A stretch of 20,317 nucleotides of DNA from Cloacimonetes bacterium UBA4175 (GCA_002379855.1 DFUX01000095.1:1-20317); one strand, 5' to 3'. Positions 6,812 to 13,537 are shown, numbered from the stretch's first letter. Program-made: numbers and translations. Notes: generated by a model from the letters alone, not told the origin.

Positions 6812-6849
6812 AGCGTACACCAACATCCGTCTGATACTATTTCGGTTAC

Positions 6850-6965
6850 GTTATTACAACTGGCTCTCATTTTAAAAGACTGGATCCCGGGTCAGCCACC
6901 CCAAAGGGCCTATCTGCCCGGGATGACGCAGTGTATAGTCTGGTAGGGTTTGTTTCGTGGTCGGG
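6850..6965 (+). repeat. Repeat family A, long-loop copy (A3)
   Basis: TTACAACTGGCTCTC (shared with 12582-12596) leads into AAAAGACTGGATCCCGGG. A 25-base insert in the loop containing CAGCCACCCCAAAGGG follows, then CCCGGGATGACG and the tail AGTGTATAGTCTGGTAGGG ending in GTGGTCGGG. Copy A6 (12751-12848) has the same loop insert. Stem ATCCCGGG/CCCGGGAT is perfect. Confidence 0.85.
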
Positions 6966-7048
6966 CTGCCGAAGTCTGTTCGGCAGAGGCAACGGAGTTG
7001 CCTGTTGGGGAGAGACCTCCGGTCTCTGTGGCAAACGGACTTTGCCAC
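6966..7048 (+). repeat. Cluster of four perfect short hairpins
   Basis: Four perfect inverted repeats follow each other: CTGCCGAA/TTCGGCAG (6966-6986, loop GTCTG), AGGCAAC/GTTGCCT (6987-7003, loop GGA), AGAGACC/GGTCTCT (7011-7027, loop TCC) and GTGGCAAA/TTTGCCAC (7028-7048, loop CGGAC). Pairs one-two and three-four abut without a gap, and the pairs are separated by GTTGGGG. A run of nine Cs (7048-7056) follows. The cluster lies between family A and family B sequence. No frame across it looks like a real protein. Confidence 0.9.
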
Positions 7049-7056
7049 CCCCCCCC

Positions 7057-7341
7057 AAAGACGCGGTATATAGCCTGATGAACTTGTTTCGGGGGAACCT
7101 TTCCACCTTTCCACCTTTCCACCTCAAAAACACCTTTCCACTCATCATAGCACCTATATATTATAGAGGGGGTGGCCTCATTTGCATCACCCTCTCCAGC
7201 CTGGGTCTTCCGGGGGTCATCCTTAACCTGGTAAGGGATGACCTAAGGATGATGGCTTAACCGCTTGTGGCAGCGAAGGATGGCGGTATGAAGGATATTG
7301 CGGAATGTATCGGTTTATTAATACGAGTATCAAGTAATTGA
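7057..7341 (+). repeat. Repeat family B, copy 1
   Basis: Homologous to 12928-13138 and to the partial inverted copy at 199-356. In order it holds GTATATAGCCTG and CGGGGGAACC, then an 8-bp tandem repeat (CCTTTCCA, three copies at 7098-7121 and one at 7133-7140), AGCACCTATATATTAT, a GAGGG...CATCACCCTC hairpin, an inverted repeat TCATCCTTA (7217-7225)/TAAGGATGA (7244-7252), and a 37-base tail reaching ATG 7288. From that ATG a 17-residue frame (MKDIAECIGLLIRVSSN) ends at 7341. The function is unknown. Confidence 0.8.
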
Positions 7342-7367
7342 TGCCGCTTGTTTTTAGGCTGGACGGT

Positions 7368-7440
7368 TGTTTCCAAAAGACTGGATCACGGCTCGCAGGC
7401 CGTGATGACACGGTAATGTAGTCTGGGTTAGTTTGTTTTA
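7368..7440 (+). repeat. Repeat family A, variant-stem copy (A4)
   Basis: TTTCCAAAAGACTGGATCACGG, then stem ATCACGGC (7385-7392), loop TCGCAG and GCCGTGAT (7399-7406), followed by GACACGG and TAGTCTGGG. Compared with A7 (stem ATCCCGGG/CCCGGGAT), two positions differ on each side and pairing is kept. An outer AGACT/AGTCT pairing is also preserved. Confidence 0.85.
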
Positions 7441-7460
7441 TAAACAAGCACCCAAGGAAT

Positions 7461-7531
7461 GTTTGGAGTCCAAGCCGGCTTTGGGATTGAGGAAATCAAA
7501 GCAAGCTATCTTGCCGGCTTGAACTCCAAAC
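7461..7531. repeat. Inverted repeat with 19-bp arms
   Basis: GTTTGGAGTCCAAGCCGGC (7461-7479) and GCCGGCTTGAACTCCAAAC (7513-7531) are inverted copies matching at 18 of 19 positions, around a 33-base centre. It lies about 30 bases upstream of the promoter of the next gene. It may be a further dispersed element or a bidirectional terminator-like structure, although no T-run follows. Confidence 0.85.
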
Positions 7532-7561
7532 ACACGTCAGTTCCGAAACAAAAGAGCTTGC

Positions 7562-7589
7562 TTGACAAATTTGAGCAACCGGCTATAAT
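7562..7589 (+). promoter_or_regulatory. Near-consensus sigma70 promoter for the acetyltransferase operon
   Basis: TTGACA (7562-7567), a 16-base spacer and TATAAT (7584-7589) match both consensus hexamers exactly. Transcription would start near 7596, and AAGGAGG (7615-7621) precedes the ATG at 7627. This suggests strong, probably constitutive expression. No operator palindrome is seen over it. Confidence 0.85.
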
Positions 7590-7626
7590 GTATTTTAGCT
7601 GTATGCAACCATGAAAGGAGGATGCC

Positions 7627-8385
7627 ATGGCCTTCCCATTCAACATGAACCGCATGCTGGAAACCGAGCTGCGCTTTCCGCAGCGGTTTACGAACATGAC
7701 AACAAAAGACTACGGGATGCTTTTCTGGAATGAAGGCAACAAGAGATCCCACGACTCCAACCACGCGATCATCACAGACCACCTTGGAGCGGAGGCTTCG
7801 GTTCGCGATATCGAGTTCTTTTTCAAGTCCAAGGGCATAGTCCCCAGAATCTACCAGTCCTACACACCCAATGAACTGGAGAAGATCGGCACCGCCCTGG
7901 AAAACCGCGGCTTCACAGTCCAGATCCACGAGGATCAGTTCTTCCTGTATGACCATGAGGGCAGCTTTCAGCCCGTGCCGGAACTGCGCATCGAACGCCT
8001 GCGCACCCTGAGCATCGACATCATGGAGACCATCGCCTTGGAATATGGCGGCGACTGGACAATCAAAGCGGTGGAACGCCACCTGCTGAGTCCATCCTAT
8101 CATCTGCTGGCGGGATTTGTCGGCGATGAACTGGCCTCTTTTGCCTCCCTGAGCGTGTTCGCCGGATACAGCCGGGTGAGTGACATCTTCACCCGGGACA
8201 AGTTCCGCGGCCACGGCTACGCGGGCGCCATGCTGGATCATCTGGTAAAATACAGCCACCGGATCAACGACAACCACCTCTACCTCTACTCGGAAATCCC
8301 CACGGCGAACCGGGTCTATGAAAAAGCCGGATTTTCAGCCCTGCCGCAGGATTTTAAGTGCTGGACGGCCTACAAGGAAATTTGA
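7627..8385 (+). CDS. GNAT-family N-acetyltransferase
   Basis: The 252-residue protein has a GNAT domain in its C-terminal half (about 120-250). The acetyl-CoA-binding motif is FRGHGYAGAMLDHL (193-206), and the typical end is YSEIPTANRVYEKAGF (221-236). The N-terminal 115 residues form a poorly conserved extra part, perhaps a degenerate second GNAT fold (NELEKIGTALENRGFTVQIHEDQFFLY is reminiscent of one). The substrate cannot be read from sequence. It has a very strong promoter and ribosome-binding site. The next gene overlaps its 3' end, which suggests co-translation with a radical SAM protein. Confidence 0.85.
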   Translation: MAFPFNMNRMLETELRFPQRFTNMTTKDYGMLFWNEGNKRSHDSNHAIITDHLGAEASVRDIEFFFKSKGIVPRIYQSYTPNELEKIGTALENRGFTVQIHEDQFFLYDHEGSFQPVPELRIERLRTLSIDIMETIALEYGGDWTIKAVERHLLSPSYHLLAGFVGDELASFASLSVFAGYSRVSDIFTRDKFRGHGYAGAMLDHLVKYSHRINDNHLYLYSEIPTANRVYEKAGFSALPQDFKCWTAYKEI

Positions 8386-9775
8386 GCATCTGATTACACC
8401 AGTTCCCAAGGCTCGCCGCCTCTGCCTGATCACCATCAACAGCGCCTGGTACCAGTCCAGCCTGGCGCTGCGCTATCTGCGCAACTGTCTGAAAGGCCTG
8501 CCCCTGCGCGTGAAGCTGCTGGAGTTTACCACCAGCGAGCCGCTGTTTGAGATCCTGGCGCGAATCGCCTGCCACAAGGCCGACATCTATTGCTTTTCCG
8601 CCTACGTATGGAACCGGAACATGCTACAGGCGCTGCTTCCGGAACTCGCCAAGCTGCAACCCCTGAGCAGGATAGTCCTCGGCGGCCCCGACGCGGATGG
8701 CGCCGCCTATGGGCTGCGTCCGCAGGATTATGTGGTGAAAGGCCCCGGCGAGGGAGCCCTGCGCCATCTGGCTGACAGCGCTTTTACCCTGCCGGGTGGA
8801 GAACTGGAGCACCCCGCTCCCCCGTTGCGGGAACTGCCCTTCCCCTATCGTGCCGCGGACAGGCCCGCCCTGCGGGACAGGCTGGTCTATTACGAGACTT
8901 TCCGGGGTTGCCCCTTCCGCTGCGCCTACTGCCTTTCCGCCACCGATGACCGCCACGAGCCGCGCTTCGATGTGTCCCAAGCCGCGGACAGGCGCCGTCT
9001 GCGTTCCGAGCTGCATCGCCTGCTGTCCTTCGCCCCGCGCACCATCAAGTTTGTTGACCGCAGCTTCAACATCAACACCGCCCTGGCGCGCTACATCTGG
9101 CGGTTCGCTATCGGCCTGGAATCCTCCTGCGAATGGCATTTTGAGATCTATCCCGAGCTGTTGTCCGAGGAGGATATCGAGCTGCTGTCCCAGGCCCCGG
9201 CAGGCCGCATCCGCCTGGAGACCGGCATCCAGACCGTGAACCGCGCGGTGAACCAAGCCTGCGGCAGAAGGTCGGACTGGCCCAAAGCCCGCGCCATGCT
9301 GCTCGCTTTGCGGCGGCGCACCCAGGTGAGCGTCCATGCCGACCTGCTGGCGGGACTGCCCGGCGAGACCCTTTCCTCCGTGTTGCATTCTCTTGACGAA
9401 CTGGCCGCCTGCCTGCCCCACGAAATCCAACTGGGCACGCTCAAAATCCTTTCCGGCACGCCTATGCAAGCCATCGCCCGCCAACGGGGCTATATCTGGA
9501 TGGACGGCCCGCCCTGGCAGGTGCTGGCCTCCGACCGCCTCAGTTTCAGCCAAATGGCCACCCTGCAGGATTTGGCGCGGATCATCAACCTCTATTGGAA
9601 CAAGGGCGAGTTCCGGGAGCAGTGGAGCGCGCTGCTGGCAGAGGGACACCGTGCGTCCCAACTCTTTTTGAGGATTTTGGCACGGCATCGGGAACAAGGA
9701 TTGCAACTGCATAGCATATCCGCGCGGCACAGGGCGGAGGTATTCGCCTCCTGTTTTGCCGCCGGAGACAGATAA
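8318..9775 (+). CDS. B12-binding-type radical SAM protein
   Basis: The reading frame encodes 485 residues, with a cobalamin-binding-like Rossmann region (about 35-150: RLCLITINSAWYQSSLALRYL, IVLGGPDADGAAYG, VVKGPGE). A radical SAM domain follows, with CPFRCAYC (198-205, CxxxCxxC for the 4Fe-4S cluster) and later RLETGIQTVN and DLLAGLPGET strands. The classical DxHxxG cobalamin ligand motif is absent, so B12 may bind base-off without a protein His, or not at all. The substrate is unknown. The start is uncertain: ATG 8318 overlaps the GNAT gene by 68 bases and its first ~33 residues look non-native. No ATG, GTG or TTG lies between it and the conserved core, so a CTG near 8390 is the main alternative. 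Confidence 0.85.
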   Translation: MKKPDFQPCRRILSAGRPTRKFEHLITPVPKARRLCLITINSAWYQSSLALRYLRNCLKGLPLRVKLLEFTTSEPLFEILARIACHKADIYCFSAYVWNRNMLQALLPELAKLQPLSRIVLGGPDADGAAYGLRPQDYVVKGPGEGALRHLADSAFTLPGGELEHPAPPLRELPFPYRAADRPALRDRLVYYETFRGCPFRCAYCLSATDDRHEPRFDVSQAADRRRLRSELHRLLSFAPRTIKFVDRSFNINTALARYIWRFAIGLESSCEWHFEIYPELLSEEDIELLSQAPAGRIRLETGIQTVNRAVNQACGRRSDWPKARAMLLALRRRTQVSVHADLLAGLPGETLSSVLHSLDELAACLPHEIQLGTLKILSGTPMQAIARQRGYIWMDGPPWQVLASDRLSFSQMATLQDLARIINLYWNKGEFREQWSALLAEGHRASQLFLRILARHREQGLQLHSISARHRAEVFASCFAAGDR

Positions 9776-9801
9776 CATAACTACATTTTAGGAGATAAAT
9801 T

Positions 9802-10806
9802 ATGAGTATCAATGTGGAAAAAGGCCAGGCCCTGGGTCATGCCGAGCTGCTCCAGGCCGCCGGAGGCCAGGCCCCCTCAAAACTGCGGATAGACATAAGC
9901 TGGCAGTTCAAAGACGGGCAGAGCGCCCTGCTGGATGCCTCCGCGCTGCTTTTGGGCAAGGATAAGTTGATGCCCGCCCCGGACGCGCTGGTCTATTTTA
10001 ACCAGGCCAGTTACCAGGATGGAGTCCTGCGCCACGAAGGAGTGCAAACCGCCGGAGGAGAGCGGATTGTGGTTGATCTCGCGCAACTGCCCCAGGAAGT
10101 GAAATCTCTGGTGATAACGCTCAGCAGCAGCCCTTCCCCGGAAGCGCCGGAAGGTCCGGTGCGCCTGGGTGTGCTGGACAGGGTTTTCCTCAAGGTTTTC
10201 GATGCTGGCGCGGACGGCGCGGAACCCCTCTGCGTGCATGAACTGGCGATGGATTTGCAGCCCTGGAACGCCGTGGTGCTGGGCAGAATCTTTCGGGATG
10301 GCGAAGGCTGGGGCTTTGAGGTGCCGGGACGAGGCATTGGAGAAGCCAAAACCCCCAACGGACTGGCCATCATCTTGCGCAAATACAGCCTGCCTTTCAA
10401 ACAGGGCGACCGCAGCGGCATCGATCTGGAAAGAAAGGCAGTTGCCTCGGAAACCGCCGCTCCCGATGCCCAACCTGAAACCATAAAAGCCGCTCAGACC
10501 AAACCTGATGCCCCCGCTCCCAAACCTGAATACTCCACGCCCCGGGCAGCGCCCCCACGTAAACCTGTGCCCATCGCTCCCGCCACTCCCGCCCCGGCTC
10601 CCCGCAAGCGAAACCGCCTCTGGTGGTGGATTCTGGCGGCTCTGGCAGCTTTGGGAATCAGCTTTGCCACGCTCCGCACCTGCGCCGTCGAGCAGGAAAC
10701 GGAACCGGTTGTCACCCAGTTGCAGTATCAGGGGTTGAAACCCGCTCATTACCAGCAGAGCCCCCAGAAAGATATTGACAACTATAGCGTAAGCGGGATC
10801 ATGTAA
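9802..10806 (+). CDS. TerD-domain protein with Pro-rich linker and C-terminal membrane anchor
   Basis: The 334-residue protein has a TerD-like domain (1-200: LDASALLLGKDKLMPAPDALVYFNQ region at 44-68, ERIVVDLAQLP at 87-97, FEVPGRGIGEA), an Ala/Pro/Lys-rich linker (about 214-268), basic KRNR, one membrane helix (WWWILAALAALGISFATL, 274-291) and a polar 43-residue tail. The basic residues before the helix predict a cytoplasmic TerD domain and outside tail. In canonical TerD an acidic GDDE stretch helps bind calcium; here the equivalent reads TAGGER, so calcium binding may be lost. Other ter genes are absent, so tellurite resistance is not implied. AGGAG (9790-9794) and ATG 9802 are clear. It lies 26 bases after the radical SAM gene. 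Confidence 0.8.
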   Translation: MSINVEKGQALGHAELLQAAGGQAPSKLRIDISWQFKDGQSALLDASALLLGKDKLMPAPDALVYFNQASYQDGVLRHEGVQTAGGERIVVDLAQLPQEVKSLVITLSSSPSPEAPEGPVRLGVLDRVFLKVFDAGADGAEPLCVHELAMDLQPWNAVVLGRIFRDGEGWGFEVPGRGIGEAKTPNGLAIILRKYSLPFKQGDRSGIDLERKAVASETAAPDAQPETIKAAQTKPDAPAPKPEYSTPRAAPPRKPVPIAPATPAPAPRKRNRLWWWILAALAALGISFATLRTCAVEQETEPVVTQLQYQGLKPAHYQQSPQKDIDNYSVSGIM

Positions 10807-10835
10807 CCAAACAATCATCAGAGGAGATTAGTCAG

Positions 10836-10853
10836 ATGCGCAAGCAGAGTTAA
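10836..10853 (+). other. Five-codon frame with a good ribosome-binding site
   Basis: GAGGAG (10821-10826) precedes an ATG that encodes only MRKQS before TAA. It lies in the 143-bp gap between the TerD and ABC-F genes. It may be the surviving start of a deleted gene, a short leader for the ABC-F gene, or chance. The rest of the gap shows no promoter or terminator I can support. Confidence 0.25.
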
Positions 10854-10949
10854 AAACCAGTAGCAGCTCATGCCTTGAATAACATCTGAACACCTCAATT
10901 CACGGGCTGTTACTGCGCTCATCCCCAGAAAACTGTAAAGGAGATTTGC

Positions 10950-12563
10950 ATGCAGTTCATACAGCTAAAAAACATCCACTATCGCTATCCAGACCAATAT
11001 AAAAGCATCCTGAACGGGATAGACCTGGTCATTGCGGAGCAGGAAAAGATCGCCCTGATCGGTAAAAACGGCTGCGGCAAGACCACCCTGATCCGGATCA
11101 TCCTCGGCGACCTGCAAGCCAGCCAGGGCAGCATCAGTTATCCCGTGCACCAGCCCGTGATATCCTATCTTCCCCAGGATACGAAAGTTAGCGCCTCCCT
11201 CGCGGTGGAGGACTTTCTGCTGAGAGTCGCTCCGGCAAAGTATGAGGTCATCTCCCGCCTCAGGCACCTGGAGCACAAGCAGGAACTGAGCGAGGCCGAG
11301 GGCTTGGCTCTGGCGACGCTGTGGCACGAATATCACAGCCTGGATCTGGCATCTTGGGAGGCAGACGTCAACTCCGTGATGCTGGAAATGGATCTAATGG
11401 AGCTCAAACAGCGGCTCTGCGCCAGCCTTTCAGGGGGAGAGTCCACCCGCCTGCAACTGGCCGCCCTGCTGCTGGAAAAGCCCGACATCCTGATCCTCGA
11501 CGAACCGACCAACCATCTCGACCTGGAGCAGATCAGGTGGCTGGAGGACTGGCTGAACGCCTACGCGGGAGCGGTCTTGTATGTTTCGCACGACAAAAGT
11601 TTCATCGACAACACCGCCAGCAAGATAGCCGAACTGGCGGACGGCAAACTGGAAGTCCGCATGGGCAATTATGAGAGTTTCACCCGCGACCAGACCCAAC
11701 TGAAAGAGCATCAGCTTGTCCAGTACAGGCAGCGGCAAAATCTGCTCCGTAACCTGCGCGAGGCGGCGCAAAAACGGCGTTCCTGGGCCAGCAGCTTCCA
11801 GCCTGAAACCCGTTCCGAAGGCGGGGGCGCGGTGTATGAATCCATCTTCAACGCCGCCCGCACCCAGATGCAGCAGGCACGCAACGTGGAAAAACGCATC
11901 GCCATGCTCAATGAACGCTACGCGGTGGAACGCCCCAGTTTCGAGAAGCCCCGCAAGCTGGATTTCGGCCAGGTGCAGCAATCCCGCAAGGAACTGCTGA
12001 ACATCTCCGGATTGTGCTTTTCCTATGGCGGGAGCCCGGTGTTCAGCGATTTCTACCTCAATCTGGGTTCCGGCGAGAGAATCTGGCTTTCCGGCGCCAA
12101 CGGAAGCGGCAAGACAACCCTGCTGAAGCTGATCGCGGGGGAACTTGCGCCTGACGCGGGCTCCATCTCCTTTGCCAACAGGATCAGGATTGGCTACTAC
12201 CGGCAGGACCTCACGGAGCTTGACCCGCGTTTGATGGTGCGTGCCTACCTGCTCTCAAGCGGCAGGGAGGAAGGCCAGATCCGCACCCTGATGGGCTGCA
12301 TCGGCCTGAAGGACTCCCTGATCGAAGAGCGGATCGGCAAGCTCTCCTGGGGGGAAAGGGCCAAACTCCAACTCCTGATGCTGCTCATGGGGGAATACAA
12401 CCTGCTGCTGCTGGACGAGCCGACCAACCACCTCGACCTCAAAAGCCGCGAGATGCTCGGAAAAGCCCTGCACGACTACAACGGCTCCCTGATCTTTGTT
12501 TCCCACGACCGGGCCTTCATCGGGCAGGTATCCACCCGGGAAGTGAATGTGGACCGCGACTGA
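10950..12563 (+). CDS. ABC-F family ATP-binding protein
   Basis: The 537-residue soluble protein has two ABC ATPase domains and no membrane segments. Domain 1: Walker A GKNGCGKTT (38-46), signature LSGGE (160-164), Walker B LILDEPTNHLDL (181-192). Domain 2: Walker A GANGSGKTT (382-390), signature LSWGE (465-469), Walker B LLLLDEPTNHLDL (485-497). Between them is a charged helical linker (about 241-345), the element that reaches into the ribosome in this family. ABC-F proteins act in translation or protect ribosomes from antibiotics. Which applies here cannot be told from sequence. The second signature has Trp in place of the first Gly. The start ATG 10950 has AAAGGAG upstream. Confidence 0.92.
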   Translation: MQFIQLKNIHYRYPDQYKSILNGIDLVIAEQEKIALIGKNGCGKTTLIRIILGDLQASQGSISYPVHQPVISYLPQDTKVSASLAVEDFLLRVAPAKYEVISRLRHLEHKQELSEAEGLALATLWHEYHSLDLASWEADVNSVMLEMDLMELKQRLCASLSGGESTRLQLAALLLEKPDILILDEPTNHLDLEQIRWLEDWLNAYAGAVLYVSHDKSFIDNTASKIAELADGKLEVRMGNYESFTRDQTQLKEHQLVQYRQRQNLLRNLREAAQKRRSWASSFQPETRSEGGGAVYESIFNAARTQMQQARNVEKRIAMLNERYAVERPSFEKPRKLDFGQVQQSRKELLNISGLCFSYGGSPVFSDFYLNLGSGERIWLSGANGSGKTTLLKLIAGELAPDAGSISFANRIRIGYYRQDLTELDPRLMVRAYLLSSGREEGQIRTLMGCIGLKDSLIEERIGKLSWGERAKLQLLMLLMGEYNLLLLDEPTNHLDLKSREMLGKALHDYNGSLIFVSHDRAFIGQVSTREVNVDRD

Positions 12564-12622
12564 TCCTGTGTAGCTTGTATTGTTACAACTGGCTCTCCTC
12601 AAAAGGCTGGCTTCCGGGACAT

Positions 12623-12733
12623 GCGGTTCACGCAGATTTACGCGGATAAAAGGCGCGGATTGCCGCGGATTGATGTAAGATAGGTTCAGGATTTGCCCGT
12701 ATTTTGTTCTTTTAATTTGTGTTAATTTGTGTA
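12623..12733 (+). repeat. Dispersed repeat family C, copy 2
   Basis: This is the direct-strand partner of 16-126: 111 bp, same length, about seven differences, opposite orientation. It is preceded by TTACAACTGGCTCTC and a degenerate family A half (AAAAGGCTGGCTTCCGGGAC, 12601-12620) and followed by two family A copies. Confidence 0.85.
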
Positions 12734-12750
12734 ATTTGTGGATGATTATT

Positions 12751-12848
12751 CTAAAAGACTGGATCCCGGGTCAGCCACCCCAAAGGGGACCCCGTCTGCC
12801 CGGGATGACACAGTATGTAGCCTGGTGTGCTTTGTTTTGTGGTCGGGT
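12751..12848 (+). repeat. Repeat family A, long-loop copy (A6)
   Basis: AAAAGACTGGATCCCGGG, a 28-base loop with its own CCCC-AAA-GGGG hairpin, then CCCGGGATGACA and CAGTATGTAGCCTGG, ending in GTGGTCGGG. Stem ATCCCGGG (12763-12770) with CCCGGGAT (12799-12806) is perfect. It is in tandem with A7. Confidence 0.85.
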
Positions 12849-12861
12849 GGTTGTTTGAAAC

Positions 12862-12927
12862 CTTAAAAGACTGGATCCCGGGTCGCTGCCCGGGATGACA
12901 CAGTATATAGTCTGGTAGGGTTTGTTC
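12862..12927 (+). repeat. Repeat family A, compact copy (A7)
   Basis: Stem ATCCCGGG (12875-12882), loop TCGCTG and CCCGGGAT (12889-12896) make the simplest form of the unit. An outer AGACT/AGTCT pairing is possible. The tail ACAGTATATAGTCTGGTAGG passes directly into family B sequence. Confidence 0.9.
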
Positions 12928-13138
12928 GGGGGAACCTTTCCACCATTTCACCTTTCCACCTTTCCACCTATCATAGCACCTATATATTATGAGGGGGATG
13001 GCCCTCATTTGCATCACCCTCCCAGACAGGGGTCTTCCGGCAGTCATCCTTAACCCGGTGAGGGATGACCTAAGGATGATGGCATCAAACGCTGTAGCAG
13101 CAAGGGACGGCGCTATGAAGGATATTGCAGATTATTAA
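12928..13138 (+). repeat. Repeat family B, copy 2
   Basis: Homologous to 7057-7341. Contents in order: CGGGGGAACC, four 8-bp units (CCTTTCCA at 12935, a degenerate CCATTTCA at 12943, CCTTTCCA at 12951 and 12959), AGCACCTATATATTAT, GAGGGGGATG/CATCACCCTC hairpin, CATCCTTA/TAAGGATG inverted repeat, and the 37-base tail to ATG 13115. The frame from that ATG (MKDIADY) stops at 13138. The remaining gap to rpsU (13139-13537) contains only the weak minus-strand frame listed next. Confidence 0.8.
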
Positions 13139-13232
13139 TACTGTATTGCGTGAATGTGAAGGATTATCTATTCAGGCCGATAGGCGGACAATGGTCAATG
13201 AAAGATACGAACGTCTGGGTCTCGCAACAGGG

Positions 13233-13331
13233 TTAGCGGAGCAATAGATATAGTGTCCCATTCAGCGAGGCAACAAAAATAATGGCAAATAGCAAAGCCA
13301 GAAACGTGTTCATCTGTCGCATATTTTTCAT
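13233..13331 (-). CDS. Possible 32-residue membrane or signal-peptide-like peptide
   Basis: A short minus-strand frame encodes a hydrophobic peptide with a basic start and the core NTFLALLFAIIFVASLNG, which looks like a signal peptide or single membrane helix. It ends after about ten more residues. AGGA lies nine bases before the internal ATG at 13320-13322, a fair ribosome-binding site. It could be a small membrane protein or the remnant of a lost exported protein. There is no family match I recognise, and such a short hydrophobic frame may arise by chance. Confidence 0.25.
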   Translation of the reverse strand: MKNMRQMNTFLALLFAIIFVASLNGTLYLLLR

Positions 13332-13537
13332 TCCTATACAATAGGGCTATGTGTTACAACATCATGTCAATCAACATGGATAACAGATGCAACTTCTCAT
13401 TTGACCATTTATCAGTCAAGCAAAGAGAATCCAGCCTGCCGCGCTCCAAAAGCCATAGACATGATTGGCATTACTGAATGACTAATTCTTACAGCGGTTA
13501 TCCCAAACCAGCACTTTCAAACAGGCCGTTTTTTCGC

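Noticed and set aside
7098..7140. CRISPR array
   Set aside because: The tandem unit is 8 bp with essentially no spacers, and no cas genes are present.
6867..7148. Minus-strand frames across island 2
   Set aside because: They only translate the repeats (RWKGGKVERF from the CCTTTCCA units, DPGSSLL from family A). No conserved protein is seen.
8624..9778. 384-codon minus-strand frame
   Set aside because: It is the shadow of the GC-rich radical SAM gene, which carries CxxxCxxC on the plus strand.
9802..10806. Tellurite resistance determinant
   Set aside because: Only a TerD-like domain is present. TerB, TerC and TerZ-like partners are absent and the acidic loop is degenerate.
13346..13385. Hairpin ATCATGT...ACATGGAT as a terminator
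   Set aside because: It needs a bulge, has a short stem and no T-run.
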